A stretch of DNA of 16,014 bases from JBAXXL01 sp038206725. Its GTDB lineage: Bacteria; Bacteroidota; Ignavibacteria; Kapaibacteriales; UBA2268. The notes under the pieces were generated by a model that saw only the letters and a program-made list of their open reading frames with translations, ran no database searches and was not told the origin of the DNA. The stretch's first letter is position 1, and each line of letters starts with the position of its first letter. Shown one piece after another: positions 1 to 8,925 of this stretch. The stretch spans positions 1 through 16,014 of the forward strand of contig JBBRAO010000050.1 of the NCBI GenBank assembly GCA_038206725.1. The letters run 5' to 3'. The translations under genes and the position numbers were made by a program.

Positions 1-2331
1 CCCGAAGGCTGGCATATACCAAGCGATATAGAATGGTCAAGATTGACTTATGCTCTCGGTGGTGAAAAAGCGGCCGGTGGTAAAATGAAAGCGGTCAGAC
101 CCGAATGGTGGCGCAATCCGAATGTTGGAGCCACAAACGAATCAGGTTTTTCTGCACTACCCGGCGGTTACCGCTATAAGGGTGGGGAGTATTATTTTTT
201 GGGAGACTACGCTTATTGGTGGAGTTCAACAAGCAACCAATTATCATTTGCTTGGTTCAGAAGTACAGCCTACGACAATGCCGCGGTAACTAGATATGAC
301 GTTGACAAAGAGCTCGGTTTTTCAGTACGATGCGTGAAGGACATAGGTTCCGATATCCCTACAATTAAATCCATTTCACCAAAATCCGGTGCTATTGGCG
401 ATAAAATAACAATTACCGGCACCGCATTCGGTACATATCGCGGTAGTAGCAACGTTTCATTTAATTTAGTGAAACTTCAGCCAACGGATTATCAAAACTG
501 GAGCGATAACGAAATAGTGATCAAAGTTCCTGTCGGTGCTGAATCAGGTAGTATATCGGCAACTATTAACGCCACGAAAAGCAATGAAGTTGATTTTACC
601 GTAACCGGAACACAATCTACTGAATATGTAACTATTGGTTCTCAGGTTTGGATGACAACAAATCTCGACGTTGATAAATACCGCAATGGTGATGTAATTC
701 CGCAAGTAGCTGATTCCAATCAATGGGCAAATATTAAAACCGGCGCTTGGTGCTACATTTATAATAACGCCTCTAACGGAAAGACATTCGGGAAGTTGTA
801 CAATTGGTACGCCGTTAACGATATACGCGGATTGGCGCCCGAGGGTTGGCATATAGCCAACGACGGCGAATGGAGTATATTAGCGGATTATCTGGGCGGA
901 GCGACTCTTGCCGGAGGAAAACTAAAAGAAGCCGGAACTTGGCATTGGCAAGACCCAAATTCAGGTGCCACAAACGAAAGCGGATTTTTTGCTCTCCCCG
1001 GGGGATACCGATATGAAAATAAATCTTTCGACGGATACGGAACGAATGGATATTGGTGGACTTCGAACGAGAACAATGCCACAATCGCCAAAGGGAGATT
1101 TATGACAAGTTTTGACAGCTCCTTGCATAATTCGTATTTTTATAAAAGAAGTGGGCTTTCGGTTCGCTGTGTTGTTGGTTATTACTCAAACACACCAACG
1201 ATAAATTTGATAAATCCCGATTTAGCTGAAATTGGCGATGTTGTTACTATAAGCGGTAATAGCTTTGGTTTAACTCAAGGTACGAGCTTCGTTTCTTTTC
1301 ATAATATTAACGCCAGAACAAGCGATTATAAGAGTTGGAGTGATACTGAAATAAAAGTGAAAGTACCACCGGGGGCGATAACCGGAAAAGTAACAGTAAC
1401 TGTCAATGGAACAGTAAGTAACGAATATGACTTCACTGTAACAAATTTTTCCAGTCCACCGCGGATAATAAACATTACTCCTAACAAAGGAACGATAGGT
1501 GATACTATAGTATTCAGAGGTGAAAATTTTGGGGCATATCAGTTAAACAGTTTTGTAGCGTTCAATACGTTGAGACCGATTCACGACGACTATATTAGTT
1601 GGAATGATGCTGAAATAAAAGTAAAAGTACCGCCGGGGTGCAAGACCGGAAAAGTCTCAGTATCGGTTAATTTACTGCAAAGCAACGAAGTGGACTTTAC
1701 TCTTTTTTATAACATCGAGCAAGGCACTGTTACCGATATTGACGGAAATATCTATAAAACCATCAAAGTGGATAACAAATGGTGGACGGTAGAAAATCTA
1801 AAAGTAACCCACTTCCGCAATGGCAATCCTATTCCGCTGGTAACAGAAGACAAATTTTGGCAAAACCAATCCTCCGCTTCGTGGTGCTTTTATAAGCATA
1901 AAGCGGCAAATGGCGATATTTACGGCAAACTCTACAATTGGTACGCCGTAAGCGATGCCCGCAAGATTGCACCCGAAGGTTGGCACGTGGCTACCGATGC
2001 GGAATGGACAAAATTGGCGAACTATTTCGGCGGCGAAAGTATGGCGGGTGGCAAAATGAAAAGCACCGGAACTGTGGAAAGCGTTGATGGCTTATGGTAC
2101 AACCCTAACATCGGTGCGACGGATGATGTTGGTTTTAAAGCACTACCCGGAGGCTCACGTCAAGGAAACGGCACATTTGTTGGACTTGGTTACGACGGCA
2201 ATTGGTGGAGACCAACATCGGGCAGTCAGTCCGGTGCTTGGTGCAGAAGCATTACAAACAAAAGCATAGAAGTTTTTAGAATCTATGATGACAAAGTAGC
2301 AGGATATTCCGTTCGCTGTGTAAAAGACTAA
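1..2331 (+). CDS. FISUMP/IPT-TIG multidomain surface protein, 3' part (5' end outside window)
   Basis: The frame is open from base 1, so this is the C-terminal 776 residues of a longer protein; a TTG near base 43 is internal. Visible modules in order: the end of a FISUMP domain (about 1-114), one IPT/TIG domain (about 117-203), a full FISUMP domain (about 208-392), two IPT/TIG domains (about 397-481 and 486-570), and a last FISUMP domain (about 577-776) that ends the protein. FISUMP hallmarks recur in each copy: GKLYNWYAV, (A)PEGWH, GATxxxGFxALPGG, an aromatic WW pair, and a closing SVRCV(K) with a conserved cysteine. The IPT domains show IxxIxPxxGxIGDxxxxxGxxFG, SWxDxEIxVKVP and SNExDFTV. 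Family knowledge: FISUMP and IPT modules occur in exported Bacteroidota/Fibrobacterota proteins; their biochemical function is unclear, and adhesion or carbohydrate contact is a guess. Signal peptide and start lie outside. There is no sorting domain after the last FISUMP, so any export signal must be N-terminal. Confidence 0.88.
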   Translation, partial: PEGWHIPSDIEWSRLTYALGGEKAAGGKMKAVRPEWWRNPNVGATNESGFSALPGGYRYKGGEYYFLGDYAYWWSSTSNQLSFAWFRSTAYDNAAVTRYDVDKELGFSVRCVKDIGSDIPTIKSISPKSGAIGDKITITGTAFGTYRGSSNVSFNLVKLQPTDYQNWSDNEIVIKVPVGAESGSISATINATKSNEVDFTVTGTQSTEYVTIGSQVWMTTNLDVDKYRNGDVIPQVADSNQWANIKTGAWCYIYNNASNGKTFGKLYNWYAVNDIRGLAPEGWHIANDGEWSILADYLGGATLAGGKLKEAGTWHWQDPNSGATNESGFFALPGGYRYENKSFDGYGTNGYWWTSNENNATIAKGRFMTSFDSSLHNSYFYKRSGLSVRCVVGYYSNTPTINLINPDLAEIGDVVTISGNSFGLTQGTSFVSFHNINARTSDYKSWSDTEIKVKVPPGAITGKVTVTVNGTVSNEYDFTVTNFSSPPRIINITPNKGTIGDTIVFRGENFGAYQLNSFVAFNTLRPIHDDYISWNDAEIKVKVPPGCKTGKVSVSVNLLQSNEVDFTLFYNIEQGTVTDIDGNIYKTIKVDNKWWTVENLKVTHFRNGNPIPLVTEDKFWQNQSSASWCFYKHKAANGDIYGKLYNWYAVSDARKIAPEGWHVATDAEWTKLANYFGGESMAGGKMKSTGTVESVDGLWYNPNIGATDDVGFKALPGGSRQGNGTFVGLGYDGNWWRPTSGSQSGAWCRSITNKSIEVFRIYDDKVAGYSVRCVKD

Positions 2332-2345
2332 GAAGTCTTGAGTTG

Positions 2346-2476
2346 GGGGCTGTCTCAAAACTCAGAAATTTGTTAACAAGCAGGGATGCTTGTTCTACCA
2401 AGTTATTGATATATCGGTAGGTCAATCATCCTTAATTGACAATAAATCAACTAATTTGGAGTTTTGAGACAGCCCC
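2346..2476. mobile_element. 131-bp MITE-like element with 18-bp perfect terminal inverted repeats
   Basis: GGGGCTGTCTCAAAACTC at 2346-2363 is repeated exactly in inverted orientation at 2459-2476. Similarity of the two ends continues loosely inward. The 95-bp interior has no coding capacity but carries a perfect 8-bp hairpin (AACAAGCA/TGCTTGTT, 2375-2394). The size, lack of a gene and long terminal inverted repeats fit a non-autonomous insertion element or the fused ends of a deleted insertion sequence. I see no target-site duplication. The element lies 14 bp after the FISUMP stop codon. The IS family is not assigned. Confidence 0.5.
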
Positions 2477-2520
2477 GAAAATGAACACGCCAACCAAATA
2501 TACCTTTGGGATGATATGTT

Positions 2521-2567
2521 TATAAAAATAAAAAAATCAACCATATAATTAATCCTATGGTTGATTT
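2521..2567 (-). terminator. Rho-independent terminator of the fused dehydrogenase gene
   Basis: A perfect 12-bp inverted repeat (AAATCAACCATA at 2534-2545, TATGGTTGATTT at 2556-2567, 10-nt loop) lies 22 bp beyond the stop codon of the minus-strand gene. Read on the minus strand it is followed by TTTTTTATTTTTA. The stem is A/T-rich, but stem plus T-tract is the classical arrangement. Confidence 0.75.
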
Positions 2568-2589
2568 GTACTATAATCTAATATTATTT

Positions 2590-5500
2590 CTATTTAAATG
2601 CTTTTTCCAACATACCGTCGCCTTTCATTGAGAGGCGTTCGAAGTATTCCGGTACCGGTTTGCCGGTGATTTTGTCAACGTACATCTTGGCTAAGTGCAT
2701 CCCGAGCATATAACCTTGTCCGCGTAAACCGACGAACAATCCGTGTTCGGTATCAATAAACATTCTCGGCTCGGAGTAATACCCACCCCAAACAGCTTGC
2801 AAACCAACAGATGACAAATTCGGTATCCAATCGGTAAATACTTCCGAGAAGATTTCCATAAACTCCTTGGTATTTATCTTGAGGTTCTTGTCCGCTTCCT
2901 GTGCATCAACAGCCGGAGAAGCACATCCGATAATCTGCCCTGTTTCACCTAATTGCTGACCATAAACGGCGACGAAATTCTTATAATGTCGCCTGTCAAT
3001 AAGCATAGGCAGAGGAATTCCATCAACACCCATCATCGGCAGACGGCGTGTGATAAACGCTTGGTGACGTACAGGGTACAATCCGGTATAAAGCTCCAAC
3101 TGACGAGCGAATTTATCGGCGTTGCCACCCATCGCGTTGATAAATATATCGGTAGTGTATTCAATAAATGTACCGTCGTAGTGGTTTTTCACAAGTGCGA
3201 TATATTTTTCGTTTTCCTTGCGCACGTCAATCAATTCGCAATTTTCCATCACGCGACCACCGGCTGTAATACCAATTTTGCGGATTAAGTCAATTACTTT
3301 ACCCGGTGTGGCTTGCCAACAGTTTTTGGACACCAACGCCGCTTGATATTTCTCCATATTTGGATTGATAAATGGCGAAATATACTTAGGGAAATCTTTC
3401 GGCTCAACCATAAAGGCGTTTGACCAAGTTTTGGAAGCCTCCAAAGCCGAATACATATTATCGTCGTGCGCGAATGTAACGTAATCTATTGGCAAATAAT
3501 CAATGTTCTCAATCTTTTGCAAATCTTTGAATATTTCCAGATTATGTTGAGCTATTTCCGCGATTTCAGGAAGGCTGAAACCCGGACGGCCGCCCATAAT
3601 ATTACGCCACGAAGAGCCGCGTCCGAAGTTCAATAATACCGGATTTTTACCTGCTTCCGACAAATAACGGAATAGCGCCGAACCGCCAATACCACCACCG
3701 ACTACAAGAGCAGGAGTGCTGATTTTCAAAAACTTTTCGCTATTGATATTAGGTATCACTTTTACGGGTGCGGTGTGTGGGTACAAATCGCCCATTGTGA
3801 TTTGGTTTGACATAGGACCACGAGGTGTCGGGTCGCCAACTACCGTAACCCCTGTGCCATAAGTAACATTTTTTAAGCGTTTTACACAACGTTTTCCACG
3901 GCACGCTCCCATACCCAAACGAGTATTGTGCTTGATTTCGTCAATTGATATAACCGGTCTATCGCCGATGGCTTCTTCGATTCTGTCTAATTTAACATCG
4001 TCGCAATGGCAGATGTATGTTTCTTTGTCATAAGTTTCAGGCAAATATGCGCCGAATTCCACAGCCGAAGGATATTTCTCTTTGACTATAAAACCGCGTA
4101 CATTCATCAATTCATCGTTTTCAATATTGTGGGCTTTCACGCGCGCTATATTGGTTTTGTTTGGTTTAAGAAGGATTTTTTCGATTATACCATCACCCAA
4201 AACTTTACCTTGATTGTCAACCAAATACACTTCCGATTTTTCCTCGGCGTAGTATTCAATCGGCAGGAACAATCTTTGCGATTTCAAATTATATCCGAAT
4301 ATCGCTAATCCCGGGCATTGCCAAACACATTCCATACAGCCTATACACTTTTCAAAATCAATTTCCGGAACTGTGGAAGTTGATGTTTTAATTATCGCGC
4401 CGTGCGGACAAGCAAACTGACAAGGGTTGCAGGCAAAACCATAAACACAATCTATTAATACGAATGGCTTGTTTTTTCTTTCATCTTTAGGTTTGAATAC
4501 ATCTTCGATTACTCGAACAGGTTCTTGCTGAGAGTCTATATATTCTTTCGCAATTTTCAAATAATCGTGGTGATTGTAACGTGTTTTCATCGCTTCTTTT
4601 ATCTCGTAAGCGGCTTTTGTACCGTGTAGTACGGCGCTTGTTCCCTCACCTATTCTATTTGAATCACCCACAGACCATATATCGCGTCCGAAAAGTTCTT
4701 TGCCTTTGATAAACAGTTGATCATCTTGAATCAATCCTGTGCAAATATTTATCGCATCGATGCCCAAAATAGTTTTTTCTGTTCCGGGTATAGGTTTGAA
4801 GTCAACGCAATCAGCGATAACCGCACCGATAATTCCGTCACCGGTTTCGTTTGGAACAGCTTCCAGCAATATTTTACTTGTCAAAACAGGAATGCCAAGG
4901 CGTCGAACACGATTTGCTTGTACAGGGAAGCCGCCTTCGCGTGGCATAGCTTCGATAATAGCTTTAACGTTTGCTCCGGCTTGCATTAGTTGGTACGATG
5001 TCAGGTAGCCGATATTACCGGCACCTACGGTCAGAATGTTTTTGCCCAACAATGTGAATTCAGTATTCATCATTTTTTGTACAACCGATGCCGTATAAAC
5101 GCCTGGCAAATCGTCGTTGATGAAAGCAGGCATAAACGGTACGGCACCTGTGGCGACAACCATATAGTCAGCGTCAACATAATATATCTCGTTTGTGCTG
5201 AGGTTTTTAACTGCTATTCTTTTGCCTTCCAATATATCGAAAACAGTTGAATCGAGCATAATTCCGCTGTGGTCGTCACCGGCTAATTGTGTTGCAATGT
5301 CAAAACCACGCTTTCCACCGTATTTTTGCACCTGCTCAAAAAAGAAAAATTGGTGTGTCTGCATAAGAAATTGACCACCAATTTGAGCATTGTTATCTAT
5401 TACTAAATTATTTATTCCGGCTAAATTAAGTTCTTCACGTGCGGCTAACCCCGCGGGTCCCGCACCAATAATTGCTACGCTTGTTTTATAGATTTTAATC

Positions 5501-5826
5501 GGGGTGTCTATAGTAGGTTCTTCGCGTTCGGGTTGATAATCTTTCGGAACTTCGCGAACTTCTTTTATTCCATCCACTGCAGTGATACAGATCCTTCGAA
5601 TCTTGCCGTCAACCAACATCTCGCAGGCACCGCATTTGCCTATACCGCATTCCAAAGAACGTTTGCGATTGGCTATGCTGTGGCTGTGGACGGGAAAACC
5701 TGCTCTATGTAGTGCTGTGGCAATCATTTTGCCTTTTTCGGCTTGGACATCTATACCATTAAACCGGAAGCTACAGCTTTCACCGGTTTCTATATCTAAA
5801 ATTGGATGTATCTTTATTTCGTTCAT
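2590..5826 (-). CDS. Fused 2Fe-2S/FAD/4Fe-4S/BFD/DAO dehydrogenase (HcnABC or sarcosine oxidase alpha-beta-like)
   Basis: A 1078-residue redox protein. Domains in order: a 2Fe-2S ferredoxin-like domain (about 1-95; Cys60, 65, 68 in CGIGKCGAC, and Cys80); a pyridine nucleotide-disulphide oxidoreductase (about 113-420; FAD motif GAGPAGLA and second motif GAGNIGYL); 4Fe-4S segments (CNPCQFACP and CIGCMECVWQCP, about 466-504); a Fer2_BFD cluster (CHC and CRGKRC, about 604-650); and a second FAD domain of the DAO family (about 705-1060; GGGIGGS). This is the content of HcnA+HcnB+HcnC, or of sarcosine oxidase and D-hydroxyproline dehydrogenase subunits, in one chain. The likely reaction is oxidation of a small amino or imino acid (glycine, proline, hydroxyproline or sarcosine), with electrons relayed through Fe-S centres to an acceptor. 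The substrate cannot be read from sequence. No signal peptide or membrane segment is seen, so it is cytoplasmic. The frame also permits a TTG start at 5838; the ATG at 5826 is preferred. No clear Shine-Dalgarno. It is transcribed divergently from the lipoprotein operon. Confidence 0.87.
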   Translation of the reverse strand: MNEIKIHPILDIETGESCSFRFNGIDVQAEKGKMIATALHRAGFPVHSHSIANRKRSLECGIGKCGACEMLVDGKIRRICITAVDGIKEVREVPKDYQPEREEPTIDTPIKIYKTSVAIIGAGPAGLAAREELNLAGINNLVIDNNAQIGGQFLMQTHQFFFFEQVQKYGGKRGFDIATQLAGDDHSGIMLDSTVFDILEGKRIAVKNLSTNEIYYVDADYMVVATGAVPFMPAFINDDLPGVYTASVVQKMMNTEFTLLGKNILTVGAGNIGYLTSYQLMQAGANVKAIIEAMPREGGFPVQANRVRRLGIPVLTSKILLEAVPNETGDGIIGAVIADCVDFKPIPGTEKTILGIDAINICTGLIQDDQLFIKGKELFGRDIWSVGDSNRIGEGTSAVLHGTKAAYEIKEAMKTRYNHHDYLKIAKEYIDSQQEPVRVIEDVFKPKDERKNKPFVLIDCVYGFACNPCQFACPHGAIIKTSTSTVPEIDFEKCIGCMECVWQCPGLAIFGYNLKSQRLFLPIEYYAEEKSEVYLVDNQGKVLGDGIIEKILLKPNKTNIARVKAHNIENDELMNVRGFIVKEKYPSAVEFGAYLPETYDKETYICHCDDVKLDRIEEAIGDRPVISIDEIKHNTRLGMGACRGKRCVKRLKNVTYGTGVTVVGDPTPRGPMSNQITMGDLYPHTAPVKVIPNINSEKFLKISTPALVVGGGIGGSALFRYLSEAGKNPVLLNFGRGSSWRNIMGGRPGFSLPEIAEIAQHNLEIFKDLQKIENIDYLPIDYVTFAHDDNMYSALEASKTWSNAFMVEPKDFPKYISPFINPNMEKYQAALVSKNCWQATPGKVIDLIRKIGITAGGRVMENCELIDVRKENEKYIALVKNHYDGTFIEYTTDIFINAMGGNADKFARQLELYTGLYPVRHQAFITRRLPMMGVDGIPLPMLIDRRHYKNFVAVYGQQLGETGQIIGCASPAVDAQEADKNLKINTKEFMEIFSEVFTDWIPNLSSVGLQAVWGGYYSEPRMFIDTEHGLFVGLRGQGYMLGMHLAKMYVDKITGKPVPEYFERLSMKGDGMLEKAFK

Positions 5827-5872
5827 TTCATTTACCAAAAGTAAAATTAATAAATTTTAATTTTCAAATTTC

Positions 5873-5903
5873 CAAAATTAAAGAAATTTTTCGAGATACG
5901 AAA
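5873..5903 (-). promoter_or_regulatory. Candidate Bacteroidota-type promoter of the fused dehydrogenase gene
   Basis: On the minus strand, TAATTTTG (5880-5873) matches the -7 consensus TAnnTTTG. It is preceded after 19 bp by TTTC (5903-5900), one base off the -33 element TTTG. This would give a leader of about 40 nt before the ATG. The region is A/T-rich, so chance matches are likely. Confidence 0.3.
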
Positions 5904-6098
5904 AAGAAATTGAAAATAATATTCAATAGATAATGTGTTTTTCGTGGTGTACAACAATAAAAATAGCCCAGCCAAGGCACCATTACTTCATTGTTCATTT
6001 CTTTTAGTGATACTTATCAAACTAAAGAAATCAGCATCAATGAATAGATTATTTACGTTTTTTTAAGTTATATCTGATAAATTTATTATTTTAGTATT

Positions 6099-7142
6099 AT
6101 GAAAAAATATAATTTACTAATATTGTTCGCAATAGTGCTGATCAGCTCCTGCTCGTTCAATGAACCTACCATTGATTCCACGACGGAGCATTATCGCGTT
6201 TTCTTATTCGATAATACGGATAAAACTGATTATTTCTATACAGTTACCGATTTGGAGAATCCTGAAAAATATATGATATCCAAATCGAACGGTGGCAAAG
6301 TATCGGCTGACATAAGTGCGTTAAGATGCTTCAGAGATGAGGTTTATATGATATCCCCTACCTCGCAAAAAGTTTTGATTTACAACTCAACGGATTTCAA
6401 AGCCACAGGTGTTATAGACTGCTCGAGCTATGGGGTCTCTCCAAAAGATATAGCTTTTCACGCCGGGGCTACATCCGCTTTTATTATTGGGAAAAATTCA
6501 ACTCAAGTATTAGTCGTAAATTTAGAGCAAAAAAGAGTTACCAGCGCTATAACCTTTCCTGACACAATCGGTGGGATAGCGGTATCGGGTCCATCCATTT
6601 TCGTAACACTGACAAACCTTAGCAAAACAGCAATAATTGATAACCAAACTTTAAAAATATCGGCTTCGTTAGATACACCAAACTATCCTGAAATGATTAG
6701 CGTTAGCGCAGACGGGAACAAAATGTTCATCGTTACACCCGGAACTGGTTCTTATGAATCCTTCGCACCAATGGAATCGTTTTGCTATATTTTCAACGTT
6801 GCCGATAGAACTCTAATTAATAAAGTTAAATTAGAAGTAAAACCAAAAGTATTCGCTACAGCATTCAGACCTAAATTGATGACTGTAACATCGAAGAATT
6901 TGGTATATTTTACCGATGGAGAATTTTTAGTCAGTCTCGACGTTTTAAAAAACTACCGATTAAAGAAATATACTGAAACAGGTATATCAACAATGCGTTA
7001 TTCCAAAGAATTTGACGGATTGTTCATTACTAAATCCAGTACGCCGGGTATGGAATTTATCGCTTTGAAACCTAGTACCGGCGAAAGATTAAATACTTAT
7101 AAGATATATCCTGAATCCAAACTAATTTTACCGCTGAAGTAA
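6099..7142 (+). CDS. Lipoprotein with probable beta-propeller fold, function unknown
   Basis: The 347-residue product starts with a short lipoprotein signal: positive MKK, a hydrophobic core, and the lipobox LISSC with acylated Cys18. The mature N-terminus CSFNEP has no Asp at +2, compatible with outer membrane sorting where the E. coli rule applies. The remainder resembles a YVTN/YncE-like beta-propeller. Repeated blades of about 40 residues follow the pattern short strand, 'I' or 'VYMIS', then 'V(L)IYN..' or 'VLVVNLEQKRV', 'TAIIDNQTLKISASLDTP', 'ISVSADGNKMFIV'. It is probably anchored in the envelope facing the periplasm or outside. Its stop codon directly abuts the ATG of the PP2C phosphatase gene, so the two are almost certainly co-transcribed. 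This suggests the propeller senses or reports an envelope state to that phosphatase, but no direct coupling can be seen. No strong Shine-Dalgarno precedes the ATG. Confidence 0.8.
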   Translation: MKKYNLLILFAIVLISSCSFNEPTIDSTTEHYRVFLFDNTDKTDYFYTVTDLENPEKYMISKSNGGKVSADISALRCFRDEVYMISPTSQKVLIYNSTDFKATGVIDCSSYGVSPKDIAFHAGATSAFIIGKNSTQVLVVNLEQKRVTSAITFPDTIGGIAVSGPSIFVTLTNLSKTAIIDNQTLKISASLDTPNYPEMISVSADGNKMFIVTPGTGSYESFAPMESFCYIFNVADRTLINKVKLEVKPKVFATAFRPKLMTVTSKNLVYFTDGEFLVSLDVLKNYRLKKYTETGISTMRYSKEFDGLFITKSSTPGMEFIALKPSTGERLNTYKIYPESKLILPLK

Positions 7143-8807
7143 ATGAATAAGATAATAAATTTTGAATCGCTTATCAATTTTTCGTCGGCGCTTTCCAAAG
7201 CTGACGATATTTATGCCACGTTAAACATTACATTGTTGAGCTTAATGGGTAAAATCGGTATGCTCCGCGGAGCTGTATATGTGAATACCAATCACTTTGG
7301 TTTTGAATTGCTTATCAATAAAAGCCCGGTGGTTTTACCGCTTATTTCCGATTTTTCAGCAATGGAAATGCGCAAGCTTGAACCTGAAACCGAGAGTGAA
7401 TTCTTAGACCTGGGTTTTGAATACGTATTACCGGTTATAGACAGCGAAGGGGTAGATTCAGTATTCCTATTAGGACGAAAAATTATTTCCGATAAAGTTT
7501 CCCGCGACGAGATAAAATACGCCCATTTAACCTTAAGTATTTGTTCAACAACGCTCGATATAATCAAAAACAAAAGAAGACTTGAAGAAGAGCGAAACGT
7601 AACTGAGAAGAAAAACCAACTTTTATCCACTTTGTTCGAATTATCCAAAGATTTTAGCGTTCTGCTTACCAAAAAAGAGATTATCAAGCGATTATCGTTT
7701 TATCTGATGGGTCAGCTTGCTGTCCACCGATTTGCTATAATAGACTACCACAACGATAGCCTAACCATTTTAGCAAATAGTTTTAAAAATGATTTAACCC
7801 CCGAAAGTATTGATTCGCTTAAGGGAATAACTGAAACTACAATTATTGACAGCAAATCGGAGATAGCTTTTGCCGAAGATTTTGAAAAATCAGGTGTCAA
7901 TATTATATCACCTATTACAATCATTGGAAATACGCTTGGATTTTGCTTGACAGGCGGAAAATTATCGAAAGCGAAGTTCACGGAAGACGACATACACTAT
8001 GTGGAATCGCTATGTTTCGCGGCGGGGTATGCCTTAGAAAACGAGCGTCTATTCAAAGAAGAGCTTGTCAAACAGCAAATGGAAGCTGAAATGAGCACCG
8101 CTTTAGAAATTCAAAGGCAGTTGCTACCGAAAGGCGCATTGTCGTTCGCAAATTTCGATATATTCGGTAAGAGCATTCCATCGCGTCACGTTAGCGGCGA
8201 TTATTACGATTTAATACCTCTGGACGAGAATAGAAAATTAGTTGTTGTAGCCGACGTATCTGGCAAAGGAATTCCCGCGGGTTTGATAATGGCAAATTTC
8301 CAAGCGGGATTACGCGTATTAGCCGAGTTGAACCTACCACTTTGCGATTTGGCGCAAAAGTTAAATCTGCTGATATTAAAGAACACTTCCTACGATCGTT
8401 ATATAACTGCATTTTTTGGGATATTGGATTCCGAGTCCAACCAAATTGAATTTCTTAATGCGGGGCATAATCCGCCTATTCTAATTAAGCAAAACGGCGA
8501 AACAATATTCTTGGATAATACCGCTCCAAGTATAGGGATGTTCGAAGAATACCCTTACGATCAAAATGGTTTAGTCCGCCTCGACAACGACGACGTAATA
8601 GTAATTTATACCGACGGTATAAACGAAGCCAAAAACAGCGAATCAATTGATTATGGCTTGGATAATATTAACAATTTCGTTTTTAGCGCGTTCTCCAAAA
8701 CCGCTCAGGACATCTGCACCGATATATTGGCCGATGTTGTACTCCATTCATCCGATACACCGCAGTATGACGATATAACATTAGTTGTCATAAAGTATAT
8801 CCTTTAA
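7143..8807 (+). CDS. RsbU/SpoIIE-type PP2C protein serine phosphatase with GAF-like sensor regions
   Basis: The 554-residue protein ends in a SpoIIE/PPM phosphatase domain (about 315-554). The metal-binding acidic residues of the family are present: Asp353 in VSGDYYD, Asp371 in VVADVSGKG, Asp491 in YTDGINEA, and Asp543/544 in QYDDITLVV. The segment EIQRQLLPK (about 322-330) is the helix that begins RsbU-type catalytic domains. The N-terminal half has two regions with GAF-like character (about 1-140 and 165-300), each followed by a charged helical linker (about 140-160 and 300-320), as expected for signal relay. Family knowledge: such enzymes dephosphorylate an anti-sigma-factor antagonist (STAS) protein using Mn2+ or Mg2+, releasing it in a partner switch. 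No STAS or anti-sigma gene is in the window. There are no membrane segments, so it acts in the cytoplasm. It follows the lipoprotein gene with zero spacing, implying translational coupling. Confidence 0.9.
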   Translation: MNKIINFESLINFSSALSKADDIYATLNITLLSLMGKIGMLRGAVYVNTNHFGFELLINKSPVVLPLISDFSAMEMRKLEPETESEFLDLGFEYVLPVIDSEGVDSVFLLGRKIISDKVSRDEIKYAHLTLSICSTTLDIIKNKRRLEEERNVTEKKNQLLSTLFELSKDFSVLLTKKEIIKRLSFYLMGQLAVHRFAIIDYHNDSLTILANSFKNDLTPESIDSLKGITETTIIDSKSEIAFAEDFEKSGVNIISPITIIGNTLGFCLTGGKLSKAKFTEDDIHYVESLCFAAGYALENERLFKEELVKQQMEAEMSTALEIQRQLLPKGALSFANFDIFGKSIPSRHVSGDYYDLIPLDENRKLVVVADVSGKGIPAGLIMANFQAGLRVLAELNLPLCDLAQKLNLLILKNTSYDRYITAFFGILDSESNQIEFLNAGHNPPILIKQNGETIFLDNTAPSIGMFEEYPYDQNGLVRLDNDDVIVIYTDGINEAKNSESIDYGLDNINNFVFSAFSKTAQDICTDILADVVLHSSDTPQYDDITLVVIKYIL

Positions 8808-8835
8808 TCCGGTCATTGAGCTGACGTGAGAGTCC

Positions 8836-8925
8836 AGCTTCCACAGGCTGAATCAAGACAGGGTGTTAGCCCTGTGAGAACGAAACCCCAACTATAACGA
8901 GCCCTGAAAGAGCGAAATAAAAAAG
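8836..8925. repeat. Probable dispersed intergenic repeat containing an ACAGGG hairpin
   Basis: The block contains a short hairpin (ACAGGG at 8858-8863, CCCTGT at 8870-8875, extendable by one G-T pair) and the downstream phrase GAGCCCTGAAAGAGCGAA (about 8900-8917). The reverse complement of the block resembles a class of intergenic repeats I recall from Bacteroidota genomes. That recall is not evidence from this window, where only one copy exists. Confidence 0.3.

Noticed and set aside
43..45. TTG start for the FISUMP protein
   Set aside because: The upstream codons from base 1 continue the FISUMP motif (PEGWH...), so the gene simply enters from outside the window.
544..1091. Minus-strand reading frames of 67-102 codons opposite the FISUMP gene
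   Set aside because: They lie antisense to clear FISUMP coding sequence and have no family features; they are shadows of its codon use.
2336..2490. Target-site duplication around the 131-bp inverted-repeat element
   Set aside because: The flanks (..GAGTTG and GAAAAT..) share no direct repeat, so recent insertion cannot be shown.
5836..5838. TTG start of the fused dehydrogenase
   Set aside because: An ATG lies four codons downstream in the same frame, and the extra residues add nothing to the first domain.
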